Assembly: GCF_002277895.1 (NCBI RefSeq)
Contig: NZ_CP022998.1
Span: 124,001 to 188,000 of the forward strand
Length of the DNA stretch: 64,000 nt
Direction of reading: 5' to 3'
Origin: Rhizobium sp. 11515TR
GTDB taxonomy: Bacteria > Pseudomonadota > Alphaproteobacteria > Rhizobiales > Rhizobiaceae
Both the position numbers and the translations under genes were made by a program. Positions 7,561 to 17,707 of this stretch are shown one piece after another. Each line of letters begins with the position of its first letter. Position 1 is the first letter of the stretch. The notes under the pieces are model-generated. The model did no database searches. It was not told the origin of the DNA and saw only the letters and a list, made by a program, of their open reading frames with translations.

Positions 7561-8970
7561 CTATCTCAGTTTCCGTATGGAGGCCTCCAGCGCCTCGAAT
7601 ATCCGGGGATCAGTCGACTGCGCGACATTGAAGCGCATGAAGCGTCCGGCCGTATCCGAGAGGCTGAAAACATTGCCGGGCGCAAGGACGATGCCTTCGG
7701 CAAGGCAGGCACGCGCGACATCGGCGGCATCGAGCCCTTCCGGCAGCCGGCACCATAGAAACATCCCGGCCCGGGGCTTCAGCCAAGGCACGATGCCGAT
7801 CGCCTCCAGCCGCGTCGACACCTCCGCCATGGTCTTGGCAAGCCGTACCCGCAGGGCCTCGACATGCCGGCGATAGCTGCCGTCCTTCAGTGCGAGATGG
7901 ACAAGCTCGGCCGACAATTGCCCGCAGCTGAAGCTGCTGGCGACCTTCAGATCGACAAGCCCGTCGATCCAATCCCGCCGCGCCGCGATGAAGCCGCAAC
8001 GCACCGAGGCCGAAAGCGTCTTCGAAAAGCTGCCGATATGGATCACCCGGTCGAGCCCATCATAGGCAGCGAGACGCGGCGCCGGAACATCCTCGAAATC
8101 GGCGAAGATATCGTCCTCGATGATCGTCAGTCCGGCAGCATCCGCCAGCTTCAGCAACCGGTGTGCCGTCACGGGCGAGAGCGTCGCACCCGTCGGATTG
8201 TGGATAGCTGAATTGGTGATGTAGAGCCGCGGCTTGTGCCGTTCGAGGATCTGCCCGAACAGCTCGACATCCGGCCCCGTGGGCGTGAAGGGCACGGAGA
8301 CGACATTGGCACGATGCGCCCGCAAGAGCGCATGGAAATTGAAATAGCAGGGATCGTCCACGAGCACGGTATCGCCCGGCTCAAGCAGGAAACGGCAGAG
8401 AAGATCGATCGCCTGCGTGCCGGATTCCGTCAGCAGGATCTGATCCGGCGGCACCGTGATACCATGTTCGCCAAGGCGCCGGGCGAGCAGCTGCCGCAGC
8501 GGCGGCAGGCCCAGCGGCGTCCCGTAATTGGCAAGCGCTCCCATGTCTCCACGCGCCAGCATTCGCATCGCCTTGCGCAACGCCGCCTGCGGCAGCCAGG
8601 AGGGTGGAAGCCAGCCGCAGCCGGGCTTCAGGACATCGTCTCCCACCTCCAGCGATTGCCTGGAAATCCAGAGCGGATCGACGTTGCGATCCGATCTTGC
8701 TCCGGTCTCGGACAAGGAAAGCGGCGGCAGTGGGCCGCAGACATAAAATCCGGCACCCGGCCGTGAACGGATCGTACCCTCTGCGGCAAGCCGCTCATAG
8801 GCCTCGACCACGGTGGAAACAGACACCTGCATCGTCTTTGCGAAGCTGCGCACAGAGGGAAGCCGCGCGCCCGGCATCAGGTTGCGAGTGGCGATACGGT
8901 CGGAAATCGCACCCATCACTCCCTCGATGCGCGTGCCGCCACCTGCGCTTGCCACCAACAGACCATCCAT
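7561..8970 (-). CDS. MocR/PdxR-type transcriptional regulator (GntR HTH fused to aminotransferase domain)
   Basis: A 469-residue fusion. The N-terminal GntR winged helix (about 12-80, with LPSVRSFAKTMQVSVSTVV) is followed by a fold-type I aminotransferase-like domain that binds PLP through the lysine in HIGSFSKTLSASV. Such MocR proteins sense PLP or an amino-acid adduct rather than catalyse transamination, and usually control a divergent neighbour. Here that neighbour is an EamA exporter starting at 9079, and the shared 108-bp gap holds paired repeats. The likely role is amino acid- or amine-dependent control of the exporter. The ATG at 8970 has AAGGGG upstream. Confidence 0.9.
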   Translation of the reverse strand: MDGLLVASAGGGTRIEGVMGAISDRIATRNLMPGARLPSVRSFAKTMQVSVSTVVEAYERLAAEGTIRSRPGAGFYVCGPLPPLSLSETGARSDRNVDPLWISRQSLEVGDDVLKPGCGWLPPSWLPQAALRKAMRMLARGDMGALANYGTPLGLPPLRQLLARRLGEHGITVPPDQILLTESGTQAIDLLCRFLLEPGDTVLVDDPCYFNFHALLRAHRANVVSVPFTPTGPDVELFGQILERHKPRLYITNSAIHNPTGATLSPVTAHRLLKLADAAGLTIIEDDIFADFEDVPAPRLAAYDGLDRVIHIGSFSKTLSASVRCGFIAARRDWIDGLVDLKVASSFSCGQLSAELVHLALKDGSYRRHVEALRVRLAKTMAEVSTRLEAIGIVPWLKPRAGMFLWCRLPEGLDAADVARACLAEGIVLAPGNVFSLSDTAGRFMRFNVAQSTDPRIFEALEASIRKLR

Positions 8971-8972
8971 CC

Positions 8973-9015
8973 GTACTGCCCCTTATACCATAACAGTTCC
9001 TATGGATTGTACTGC
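8973..9015. promoter_or_regulatory. candidate MocR operator region (direct and inverted repeats)
   Basis: Between the divergent MocR and EamA genes, GTACTGC occurs twice in the same direction (8973-8979 and 9009-9015, 36 bp apart). They enclose an inverted repeat CCATA (8988-8992) / TATGG (9001-9005). MocR regulators such as PdxR and GabR bind paired direct repeats in this position, so this is the probable operator. Binding itself is inferred. Confidence 0.5.
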
Positions 9016-9078
9016 ACCGTCTCTGGCTTGGCCAGACAAATGCGTCGATACCGCGAAGATCAAGAAGGAGCATGCGCG

Positions 9079-9942
9079 ATGGACAAGACGACGACAGGAT
9101 GGATCTATGGTTTGACGGGAGTGGTGATCTTCAGCGGATCCCTGCCGGCGACGCGGGTGGCCGTGATGGATTTCGACCCTCTGTTCCTGACGGTTGCCCG
9201 AGCCGCGATCGCCGGCCTCCTGGGCCTCGGCCTCCTGTTCGCTTTTCGCGAAAAGCGCCCGACCCGCGGCGATATCACCTCGCTCATCATCGTCGCCCTC
9301 GGCTGTGTCGTCGGCTTTCCGCTCTTGACGGCACTGGCGCTCAAGCATGTCACGTCAGCTCATTCCATCGTCTTCATCGGCCTGTTGCCGCTGGCAACCG
9401 CCATATTCGGCGTGATGCGCGGCGGTGAGCGGCCACGCCCGGCCTTCTGGATATTCTCCATCCTCGGCAGTGCACTGGTCTGCGGCTACGCGCTTGCGCA
9501 AGACGTGTCGGCCTCGCTGGTCGGCGACCTTCTGATGCTGGCCGCCGTAATCGTCTGCGGTCTTGGCTATGCCGAAGGCGCAGTCCTCTCACGCCGACTC
9601 GGCGGCTGGCAGGTCATCTGCTGGGCTCTCGTCCTGTCCCTGCCCGTCACCGTCGCGCTCTGCTTCATGACCATGCCGCACAGCATTGACGGCATCGGCG
9701 GCCCTGCCTGGCTCGGCCTCCTCTATGTCTCGCTCTTCAGCATGCTGATCGGCTTCGTCTTCTGGTATCGCGGGCTCGCCCAGGGCGGCATTGCAGCCGT
9801 CGGCCAGTTGCAGTTCCTGCAGCCCTTTTTCGGCTTTGCGCTTGCCGCAGCCCTCCTTAAGGAAAGCGTCAGCTGGTCGATGCTCGTCGTAACCCTGGCC
9901 GTCGTCGCCTGCGTCGCCGGAGCGCGAAAATTCGCCCATTGA
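9079..9942 (+). CDS. EamA/DMT-family transporter
   Basis: A 287-residue protein with ten hydrophobic segments in two five-helix halves, the standard EamA (RhaT-like) architecture of amino-acid and metabolite exporters in the inner membrane. The start is the ATG at 9079, which has AAGGAG at 9065-9070; the longer frame upstream lacks a ribosome site. It is transcribed divergently from the MocR regulator, which probably controls it. The exported compound is unknown; an amino acid, amine or vitamin-like metabolite would fit the MocR pairing. Confidence 0.88.
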   Translation: MDKTTTGWIYGLTGVVIFSGSLPATRVAVMDFDPLFLTVARAAIAGLLGLGLLFAFREKRPTRGDITSLIIVALGCVVGFPLLTALALKHVTSAHSIVFIGLLPLATAIFGVMRGGERPRPAFWIFSILGSALVCGYALAQDVSASLVGDLLMLAAVIVCGLGYAEGAVLSRRLGGWQVICWALVLSLPVTVALCFMTMPHSIDGIGGPAWLGLLYVSLFSMLIGFVFWYRGLAQGGIAAVGQLQFLQPFFGFALAAALLKESVSWSMLVVTLAVVACVAGARKFAH

Positions 9943-9975
9943 GTCCATCACCGGCAAATCACAGCGTTTGACTTT

Positions 9976-9993
9976 CTAAACCGATCAGTCTAG
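9976..9993. promoter_or_regulatory. TetR-type palindromic operator
   Basis: CTAAACCGATCAGTCTAG is an imperfect 18-bp palindrome (seven of nine base pairs symmetric, the two others transitions). It resembles the TAGACCGATCGGTCTA type of TetR operator. A further half-site, ATCGGTTT at 10003-10010, faces it. It lies 32-49 bp before the SnoaL-like gene whose partner encodes a TetR regulator. Confidence 0.65.
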
Positions 9994-10024
9994 TAAAGAC
10001 AAATCGGTTTATAAGGAGCCAATC

Positions 10025-10489
10025 ATGCCGACCCCACTCGCCCCGCCTTTCACCCGCGAAACCGCGATCGCTAAAGTCCGCATGGCTGAGGATGGCTGGA
10101 ACAGCCGCGATCCGGAACGCGTCTCCAAGGTCTATACGGAAGACAGCCAGTGGCGGAACCGCGCCGAATTCCCGCGCGGCCGCAAGGAAATCGTCGAATT
10201 CCTGACGCGCAAATGGGCAAAAGAACTCGACTATCGGCTGATCAAGGAACTCTGGGCCTTCGAGGGCAATCGCATCGCCGTGCGTTTTGCCTATGAATGG
10301 CATGACGACAGCGGCCATTGGTTCCGCTCATACGGCAATGAGAACTGGGAATTCGATGCCGACGGCCTGATGCAGCGCCGTTTCGCCTCCATCAACGATA
10401 TGCCGATCAGCGAAGAAGACCGAAAATTCCACTGGCCGCTCGGCCGCCGTCCGGACGATCATCCCGGCCTCTCCGATCTCGGCCTTTGA
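10025..10489 (+). CDS. SnoaL/NTF2-like protein, DUF1348 type
   Basis: A 154-residue soluble protein of the nuclear transport factor 2 fold, matching the DUF1348 type (segments [50 protein letters not shown]). Members are small cone-shaped barrels, and some act as isomerases or dehydratases; no catalytic assignment can be made here. It has AAGGAG just upstream, is preceded by a TetR-type palindrome, and is followed one base later by the TetR gene. It is therefore most likely the induced partner of that regulator, possibly in response to a reactive or aromatic compound. Confidence 0.85.
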   Translation: MPTPLAPPFTRETAIAKVRMAEDGWNSRDPERVSKVYTEDSQWRNRAEFPRGRKEIVEFLTRKWAKELDYRLIKELWAFEGNRIAVRFAYEWHDDSGHWFRSYGNENWEFDADGLMQRRFASINDMPISEEDRKFHWPLGRRPDDHPGLSDLGL

Positions 10490-10490
10490 G

Positions 10491-11054
10491 ATGGTGCGTA
10501 CCGTCTTCGAAAGATCCGATGCCATCGCCCTCGTTGCCGAAGTCTTTCGCGAACTCGGCTACGAAGGGGCGTCGATGAGCGAGATCACCGCCCGCACGAA
10601 ATTGTCCAAGGGCAGCCTCTATCACTTCTTTCCGGGCGGTAAGGAAGAAATGGCCGCCGAGATCATGGCCAATATCGATGCCTGGTTCGTGACGGAGATG
10701 TTCAAGCCGCTGGAAGAGGGCGAGCCAGGGTCAGCGATTGCCCGCATGTGGGAGACGACAGACGGCTATTTCCGCTCCGGCCGCCGGGTCTGCCTGATCG
10801 GCGCCTTCGCGCTCGACGAAACGCGTGATCGCTTTTCCACCGCCATTCACGGCTATTTCCATCGCTGGATCGAAGCGCTTGCCGGCGCTCTGCTCAGGGC
10901 CGGCGTGCCGGGCATCGAGGCGAAAATGCTCGCCGAAGAGGCCGTCATCGGCATACAGGGCGCTTTGACCCTTGCCAGAGCCCTTGGAGATGAGGCAGTG
11001 TTTGGCAGAACCTTGGCGCGGCTGAAGCGACGGCTGGAAACGGCGCTTGGCTAA
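10491..11054 (+). CDS. TetR/AcrR-family transcriptional regulator
   Basis: A 187-residue regulator. Its N-terminal helix-turn-helix (GYEGASMSEITARTKLSKGSLYHFF) is of the TetR/AcrR class and its C-terminal ligand-binding helices resemble the LmrA/YxaF group. It follows the DUF1348 gene with one base between stop and ATG, so both are on one transcript. Self-repression through the palindrome at 9976-9993 is the natural model. The effector is unknown. Confidence 0.9.
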   Translation: MVRTVFERSDAIALVAEVFRELGYEGASMSEITARTKLSKGSLYHFFPGGKEEMAAEIMANIDAWFVTEMFKPLEEGEPGSAIARMWETTDGYFRSGRRVCLIGAFALDETRDRFSTAIHGYFHRWIEALAGALLRAGVPGIEAKMLAEEAVIGIQGALTLARALGDEAVFGRTLARLKRRLETALG

Positions 11055-11283
11055 ACCATTTCATCGACACGAATCACCACACAGCCAATGCTTCGCCCTT
11101 GTCGAACAGGCTCGCGCCGACTGCTATTTGTGCGCTTCTGCTGGCGATATCGCCGAAAATCACCTGGAAAGGCATCTTCAAGCCCTCAGGGTTGGGGATG
11201 GCCACCTCAACAACCCACTGATATTAAAGAATCCTCCACAAAAGTATGTCATCGTTAATCATGTTTGATTTGCAACTATCCAA

Positions 11284-11311
11284 GCTCCCATGTTCAGCAG
11301 GGAATGGGAGC
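11284..11311. promoter_or_regulatory. inverted repeat before the glucoamylase-like gene
   Basis: GCTCCCAT (11284-11291) and ATGGGAGC (11304-11311) form an 8-bp perfect inverted repeat with a 12-base spacer. It ends 20 bases before ATG 11332 and just before the ribosome site GAGGAG. It could be an operator or a leader hairpin. The rest of the 277-bp gap 11055-11331 shows nothing else I can name. Confidence 0.35.
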
Positions 11312-11331
11312 ATCGAGGAGATGGATAGAAG

Positions 11332-12648
11332 ATGCTGCAGCAGGTAACTGAAACCGACGACGCGCTGATCGACCGATTGCAACGTTCGGCCTTCGACTAT
11401 TTCATGCTTTACACCAATCCGGAAAACGGACTGGTGGCGGATACCTCCATCAAGACAAGCCATTGCAGCATTGCTGCGGTCGGCTTTGCGCTGTCGAGCT
11501 ATCCGGTCGCCGTCGAGCGCAACTGGATCAGCCGTGCCGATGCGGCCAAACGGGTGCTGGCCGCCCTGGATTTCTTCGCCAACAGCGATCAGGGCACCGA
11601 GCGTGGCGCCACCGGCCATCGCGGCTTCTACTATCACTTCCTCTATATGGAGACCGGCAACCGCGCCTGGAACAGCGAGCTTTCTACCATCGACACCGGT
11701 CTGCTGCTGCTCGGCGTGCTGACCGCAGCCGCTTATTTCACCGGAAACAGCCAGGTCGAGCGCGATCTCCGCAAGCAGGCGAAATTTCTCTACGAGCGCT
11801 GCGACTGGCGTTGGGCTCTGAACAAGGGCCAGACCATCAGCATGGGTTGGAAGCCTGCAAGCGGCTTTCTGCGGTGGCGCTATCAGGGCTATGACGAAGC
11901 GATTTTCCTCTATGTGCTGGCGCTGGCCTCGCCGACGCATCCCGTCCCGCCATCAAGCTACGACGCCTTTGCCTCGACCTACACCTGGATGATGTTCAAG
12001 GACACGCCCTTCCTCTATGCCGGGCCGCTGTTCATCCACCTCTTCTCGCATGCCTGGATCGATTTTCGCGGCATCCGCGACAAGCATGTCGCCGACAAGG
12101 ACATCGATTATTTCCGCAATACGCAGACGGCGATATCGGTGCAGCGCGACTATACCGAGCGCAATCCCGGCCATTTCGTCGGCTATACGAAGGATATCTG
12201 GGGCCTTTCCGCCTGTGACGGCCCGAACCCGACAGGCACCAAGCACAGCCTGCGCTATGCCCCGAAGGTCTTCGGCTATGCCGCCCGCGGCGCTCCGCTC
12301 GGTCCCGACGACGGCACCATCGCCCCATGGGGACCGCTGTCCTGCCTCGCTTTCGACCGCCAGGCCGCACTCGACGGCACGCGGGCGCTGCTTTCGACCT
12401 ATCCCAACCTGCTGCTCGACGGCCGTTTCCCCGGCGGCTTCAATCCGAGCGTCAAGGGTCCCGGCCCGGAAGGATGGGTAGATGATCGCTCCGTCGCCAT
12501 CGACCAGGGCCTGCTCGTCATGATGATCGAAAACGCCCGCACTGGCATGATCTGGAACCTGATGCGGCAATCACCGATCCTCCGCACCGGCCTCGAACGC
12601 GCCGGCTTCACCGGCGGCTGGCTGGATGAAAAGCCGGCTGTCGCGTGA
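11332..12648 (+). CDS. glucoamylase-like family protein (PF10091/GH144-type), putative beta-1,2-glucan hydrolase
   Basis: A 438-residue all-alpha protein. Segments RGFYYHFLYMETG, STIDTGLLLLGVL, WGLSACDGPNP and APWGPLSCLAF are typical of the glycoamylase-like domain found at the C-terminal part of cyclic beta-1,2-glucan synthases and in GH144 endo-beta-1,2-glucanases. Here it stands alone, with no signal peptide or membrane segment, so it would act in the cytosol. Acidic residues suited to catalysis are present (for example in DTGLLL and DEAIFLY), but I cannot assign the catalytic pair. Trimming or turnover of beta-1,2-glucan is the most likely role. No glucan synthase is in this window. Confidence 0.75.
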   Translation: MLQQVTETDDALIDRLQRSAFDYFMLYTNPENGLVADTSIKTSHCSIAAVGFALSSYPVAVERNWISRADAAKRVLAALDFFANSDQGTERGATGHRGFYYHFLYMETGNRAWNSELSTIDTGLLLLGVLTAAAYFTGNSQVERDLRKQAKFLYERCDWRWALNKGQTISMGWKPASGFLRWRYQGYDEAIFLYVLALASPTHPVPPSSYDAFASTYTWMMFKDTPFLYAGPLFIHLFSHAWIDFRGIRDKHVADKDIDYFRNTQTAISVQRDYTERNPGHFVGYTKDIWGLSACDGPNPTGTKHSLRYAPKVFGYAARGAPLGPDDGTIAPWGPLSCLAFDRQAALDGTRALLSTYPNLLLDGRFPGGFNPSVKGPGPEGWVDDRSVAIDQGLLVMMIENARTGMIWNLMRQSPILRTGLERAGFTGGWLDEKPAVA

Positions 12649-12703
12649 GCGGCGGATCGCGGGTCGCAGTCAGGCGTCTCCGTCAATGTCGTGACGATGT
12701 GCC

Positions 12704-12950
12704 TGCCCCTCACCCTCCTCTCCCCGCAAGCGGGGCGAGGGGACGATAGAGCCAACCAACTAGAGCCGTTTCGCTTTTCTTCGAAGCGCGAAATGCTCTA
12801 TCTCTTTGTTCTCTCGCAATTCCGGACGGAAAACCACTACGCACTTTTCCTGGAATTGCTTGCCTCTCATCCGTGTAGCGCCCTGCTTTGCGCGATAACT
12901 CCCTCGCCCCGCCGGCGGGGAGAGGGCTGGGTTGAGGGGCCGTATCCGAA
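12704..12950. repeat. cluster of RIME-type palindromic intergenic repeats
   Basis: The 336-bp gap 12649-12984 has no gene. It contains a palindrome of the CCCTCACC...CTCCCCGC/GCGGGGCGAGGGG kind (about 12710-12742), then an element of about 100 bp (12761-12860) bounded at its start by TAGAGC/GCTCTA, then a second palindrome CCCCGCC/GGCGGGG with GAGAGGG (about 12905-12945). The middle element recurs in the opposite orientation at 63648-63750. These are dispersed non-coding repeats of rhizobial type. Confidence 0.75.
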
Positions 12951-12984
12951 GGCACGGCAAACACACACTCACCCGACCATCACC

Positions 12985-13974
12985 TCAAAGCCTCTCGATC
13001 GCCGCGATCACCTCGTCCTCGACAGTAATCCCCTCCGTCAGTGCAAGACGCCGCAAACTCTGCCCGCGCCGACCCGGCAGGCGGACATTCGGATCTCGGC
13101 TGATTTCGCCTGCCAGCAAGGCCAGCCGTTGCGCCGTATCTACGGCACTCGTCGCAGCCGGATTGATTGCGATGATCGTTTGGCCGAGCGCCGGCGGAGC
13201 GCCTTTGTCGTCGAAGAGCGAGGAGGCCTCGAAGGCGTAGTTCGCACCGGTCAGGCCGGCAGCAAGGATCTCTACCATCAGAGCAAGTGCCGCACCCTTG
13301 GCATCGCCAGCCGGGATCATCGTGCCGGCCAAGGCCTCTTCGGCATCCGTGGTCGGCCTCCCCTCGCGGTCGAAAGCCCAATCCGATGGAATGGAGGCAC
13401 CCTGCTGCCGCGCCGCCATCACCTTGCCACGCGCTACCTTGGACAGCGCGAGATCGATAACAACAGGCTCCTCGCCAGGCAGCGGCGCGGCAAAGGCGAT
13501 CGGATTGGTGCCGAAGACCGGCGTCTTGCCGCCCCAGGGCGCCATCGAGGCCGGCGCATTGGCGACCATCAGCGCCACCAGCCCCTGATCGGTAAGGCGC
13601 TCCACCGTCAGGCCCATGACACCGGCATGATGGGAGCGGCTGATGGCGGCAAGCGCAATCCCCTGCTCACGGGCGACAGCCGGAAGCTCGGCAACGGCAA
13701 GGTCTAGCGCGGGATAGGCATAGCCATTGCCGGCATCGATGCGCAGCACGGCGGGAGAAGGTCGGCTAAGCTGCGGCCTGGCAAAACCATCGACCTTGCC
13801 AACCTTGGCCTGACCGGCATAGGCGGGGACGCGGCGCAGACCATGGCCACCCTGCCCGGCAGCCTCCGCCGCAACGAGCGCGACAGCCACCGAACGGGCG
13901 TTCTCGGCGCTAACCCTGTTTCGCTGCAAAGCCTCCATGACCAATATTTCGGCTTCGGCAAGCGACAGATGCAT
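12985..13974 (-). CDS. Ldh-family (malate/L-lactate/delta1-piperideine-2-carboxylate) NAD(P)H oxidoreductase
   Basis: A 329-residue member of the Ldh2/MDG-type oxidoreductases (motifs RSHHAGVMGLTVERL, ANAPASMAPWGGKTPVFGTN and PIAFAAPLP, the usual cofactor and substrate loop region). The family includes delta1-piperideine-2-carboxylate/pyrroline-2-carboxylate reductase, sulfolactate and ureidoglycolate dehydrogenases. The neighbours are AmaB- and AmaA-like genes on the same strand, so reduction of delta1-piperideine-2-carboxylate to L-pipecolate (DpkA role) is the favoured reading. The ATG at 13972-13974, after AAGG, fits family length better than an earlier codon at 14007. Confidence 0.8.
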   Translation of the reverse strand: MHLSLAEAEILVMEALQRNRVSAENARSVAVALVAAEAAGQGGHGLRRVPAYAGQAKVGKVDGFARPQLSRPSPAVLRIDAGNGYAYPALDLAVAELPAVAREQGIALAAISRSHHAGVMGLTVERLTDQGLVALMVANAPASMAPWGGKTPVFGTNPIAFAAPLPGEEPVVIDLALSKVARGKVMAARQQGASIPSDWAFDREGRPTTDAEEALAGTMIPAGDAKGAALALMVEILAAGLTGANYAFEASSLFDDKGAPPALGQTIIAINPAATSAVDTAQRLALLAGEISRDPNVRLPGRRGQSLRRLALTEGITVEDEVIAAIERL

Positions 13975-14058
13975 CGGACAAGACCTTGAAAACATATGGG
14001 AAGACAAAGGCTTTCTACGCCTTCATCCTCTCCATCGCAATGCAGCAAGGCTCTCGCG

Positions 14059-15594
<1,536 letters not shown>

Positions 15595-15630
15595 CTTGTT
15601 TCCTCTTCCCCTAATGCCGGTTCGATTATT

Positions 15631-16914
15631 TTACACCCGGGCACCGACGAAATGCGCGGCCTGGGCGCCCGCCTCGTACCACATTTCCTTCGCCGCCCTG
15701 AAGCTCGGCTCGACGATATCGGTCACCGGCAGCGGCAGATCGGCCTCGGAAATCTGCCCGAGAATATGGCCGGCCAACACCTTGCCGAACACGGTCCCGG
15801 GCGCAATCCCGCGGCCGTTATAGCCTGAGAAACCGACAACGTTCTGGTCTAGCTTGTGGAAGCGCGGCAGCGCATTGTCGGTCATGCCGATCTTGCCATA
15901 CCATTCGCATTCGAAGGGAATGTCGGCCAGCTGCGGAAAGAGTTTTTTGATCGACCGCCGCGCCCAGTTCTTGTGGATGGCAAGGCCGGTATTGCGCAGC
16001 GCGCCGACGCTGCCGAAGACCAGCCGACCGGCCTGGTCCATGCGGAAGGACGAGAGCACTTCCTTCGTATCCCAAGCCCCCTCGCGCCCCGGCAGCACGG
16101 ATTTTCTAAGGTTATCGCCGAGCGGCACGGTGGCAAAATTGAAATAGGGCAGATGCACCTGCTCGTTTCGAACCTTTTCCCACGGACCGGTGCTATAGGC
16201 GTCGGTGGCCACCACGATCCAATTGGCGCTGACCTTGCCGCCATCCGTCGAAACCAGCCACTTCGCACCGCTTCTTTCCGTAGCGGTCACACGGCTGCCG
16301 GTGTGAATGGTAGCGCCAGCCTTCACTACGGCATGGGCAAGGCCCCGCGCATAGGCAAGTGGCTGCAGCGTGCCAGCGCGCATGTCGAGCAGCGCCCCGG
16401 CATAGGCCGAGCTGCCGACGCGACGCTCCGTCTCCCGCGCATCCAGCACCGTGACGGGCGCGCTGCGCTTTTCCCATTGCCTGGCGCGCTCCTCGATTTC
16501 CTTCAGTCCCTCCGGCCCGACAGCGCAATGCAGCGTGCCGTTGCGCTCGAGTTCGCAGGCGATGCCATGCTTGTCGATCAGCTCCATGACCAGCTTCGGC
16601 CCATTGCCGAGCAGATCGAGCAGCCGCTCGCCATGGACCGCACCGAGTTCGCCGGGCAAATCGTCTGGCATCACCCACATGCCGGCATTGATGAGGCCGA
16701 CATTGCGACCCGCGCCGCCAAAGCCGATTTCATTGGCTTCCAGCAACACGACGCTGGTGCCGGCCTCCGCCAGATGCAGCGCCGTCGAAAGACCGGTATA
16801 GCCGCCGCCAACTACCACGACATCGGCGGAGACATCGCCGGAAAGCGGCTTCGTTGCCGGCGGTGGGGGAGCGGTCTTTTCCCAAAGACCATGGGAGCGC
16901 GGGTCATTCAGCAT
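15631..16914 (-). CDS. amaA: FAD-dependent oxidoreductase, putative L-pipecolate oxidase
   Basis: A 427-residue D-amino-acid-oxidase-fold (DAO) protein. The FAD-binding VVVVGGGYTGLSTALHL lies at about residues 32-48, with an acidic strand end in VVLLEANE and a C-terminal FAD/substrate stretch GFSGYNGRGIAPGTVFGK. The whole resembles AmaA-type pipecolate oxidases, which convert L-pipecolate to delta1-piperideine-6-carboxylate. It heads the operon with the AmaB-like dehydrogenase and faces a stand-alone Lrp-type ligand domain. A different secondary-amine substrate (for example proline betaine or sarcosine derivatives) is possible, but the gene context favours pipecolate. Confidence 0.8.
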   Translation of the reverse strand: MLNDPRSHGLWEKTAPPPPATKPLSGDVSADVVVVGGGYTGLSTALHLAEAGTSVVLLEANEIGFGGAGRNVGLINAGMWVMPDDLPGELGAVHGERLLDLLGNGPKLVMELIDKHGIACELERNGTLHCAVGPEGLKEIEERARQWEKRSAPVTVLDARETERRVGSSAYAGALLDMRAGTLQPLAYARGLAHAVVKAGATIHTGSRVTATERSGAKWLVSTDGGKVSANWIVVATDAYSTGPWEKVRNEQVHLPYFNFATVPLGDNLRKSVLPGREGAWDTKEVLSSFRMDQAGRLVFGSVGALRNTGLAIHKNWARRSIKKLFPQLADIPFECEWYGKIGMTDNALPRFHKLDQNVVGFSGYNGRGIAPGTVFGKVLAGHILGQISEADLPLPVTDIVEPSFRAAKEMWYEAGAQAAHFVGARV

Positions 16915-17121
16915 GAAATCGGTCCAATCGACAGAGGTAATCGCGCCAATCTAGCGCTATGCTCGAAGTTGCGGAAGCGGCAAGAGCGACATCCGATGGA
17001 CATGGCATGATGCCAAAAAATCATCGGCTCTGGAGAAAAACTTGCATGGCGAAAGCGCTTTCGACCATGATAGAGAAGAGCCGGCCGCTATGGCGGCGGC
17101 AGACAGAAGCAGGACATTCTC

Positions 17122-17358
17122 ATGAAGCCCATTTTCGTTCAGCTCCAATGCGCCCCCGGCAAGACCTATGAGGTCGCCGATGCGATCTACCAGACGGAGC
17201 TGGTTTCGGAATTGTATTCCACCAGCGGCGACTACGATCTGCTGATGAAGGTCTACATTGCCGAAGAGCAGGATATCGGCAAGTTCATCAACGATCACAT
17301 CGCCAACATTCCAGGCATCATCCGCTCGCTGACGACGCTGACCTTCCGAGCGTTCTGA
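17122..17358 (+). CDS. stand-alone Lrp/AsnC ligand-binding (RAM) domain protein
   Basis: A 78-residue protein consisting only of the RAM/AsnC effector domain (FVQLQCAPGKTYEVADAI, then TSGDYDLLMKVY and RSLTTLTF), without the DNA-binding helix-turn-helix of full Lrp proteins. Such domains assemble into rings and bind amino acids. It is divergent from the pipecolate/lysine catabolic operon, with about 200 bp between starts (16915-17121), so it may sense an amino acid of that pathway and act through a full-length Lrp partner. AGGAC precedes the ATG. The small size is typical of this class and is not a truncation. Confidence 0.85.
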   Translation: MKPIFVQLQCAPGKTYEVADAIYQTELVSELYSTSGDYDLLMKVYIAEEQDIGKFINDHIANIPGIIRSLTTLTFRAF

Positions 17359-17410
17359 GAGGTCTGGACTCGGGTCGCCGACTATGGCGATTGGAGCTGC
17401 GTTCTCCGGA

Positions 17411-17468
17411 TTGCCCCTCACCCCAATCCTCTCCCCGCACGCGGCGACAGGGCTAGCGTGAGGGGCAA
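17411..17468. repeat. RIME-type palindromic repeat
   Basis: TTGCCCCTCAC (17411-17421) and GTGAGGGGCAA (17458-17468) are perfect inverted ends of a 58-bp hairpin-forming unit. It occupies part of the 349-bp gap 17359-17707, in which I see no gene. Confidence 0.75.
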
Positions 17469-17591
17469 GTCACGACAGCAACAGCCAACACATCGGCCCA
17501 CCATCACCACATCCACCAGACAAGCTCACTCCACCCCGCAAATCGCCCCGACATTAACCCTCTTGTCCGAAACCGCTTGGCTTTCCGGCCG

Positions 17592-17612
17592 CGGTTAAAC
17601 CCTTTTTAACCG
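17592..17612. promoter_or_regulatory. inverted repeat upstream of the GT4 gene
   Basis: CGGTTAA (17592-17598) and TTAACCG (17606-17612) form a perfect 7-bp inverted repeat about 95 bp before ATG 17708. Position suggests an operator, but no regulator is linked to it. Confidence 0.3.
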
Positions 17613-17707
17613 ACCTGATGATCTGCTTCGCCGACTGATCAACGGGCGGCGCGCTGCAGCGCCGGATTGCCGGTGCATGGCGCGGCATAGGGGTCGAGGG
17701 TGGATCG

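Noticed and set aside
11047..11268. 73-codon open frame after the TetR gene
   Set aside because: No ribosome site, no conserved look, and it overlaps the TetR stop; most likely non-coding.
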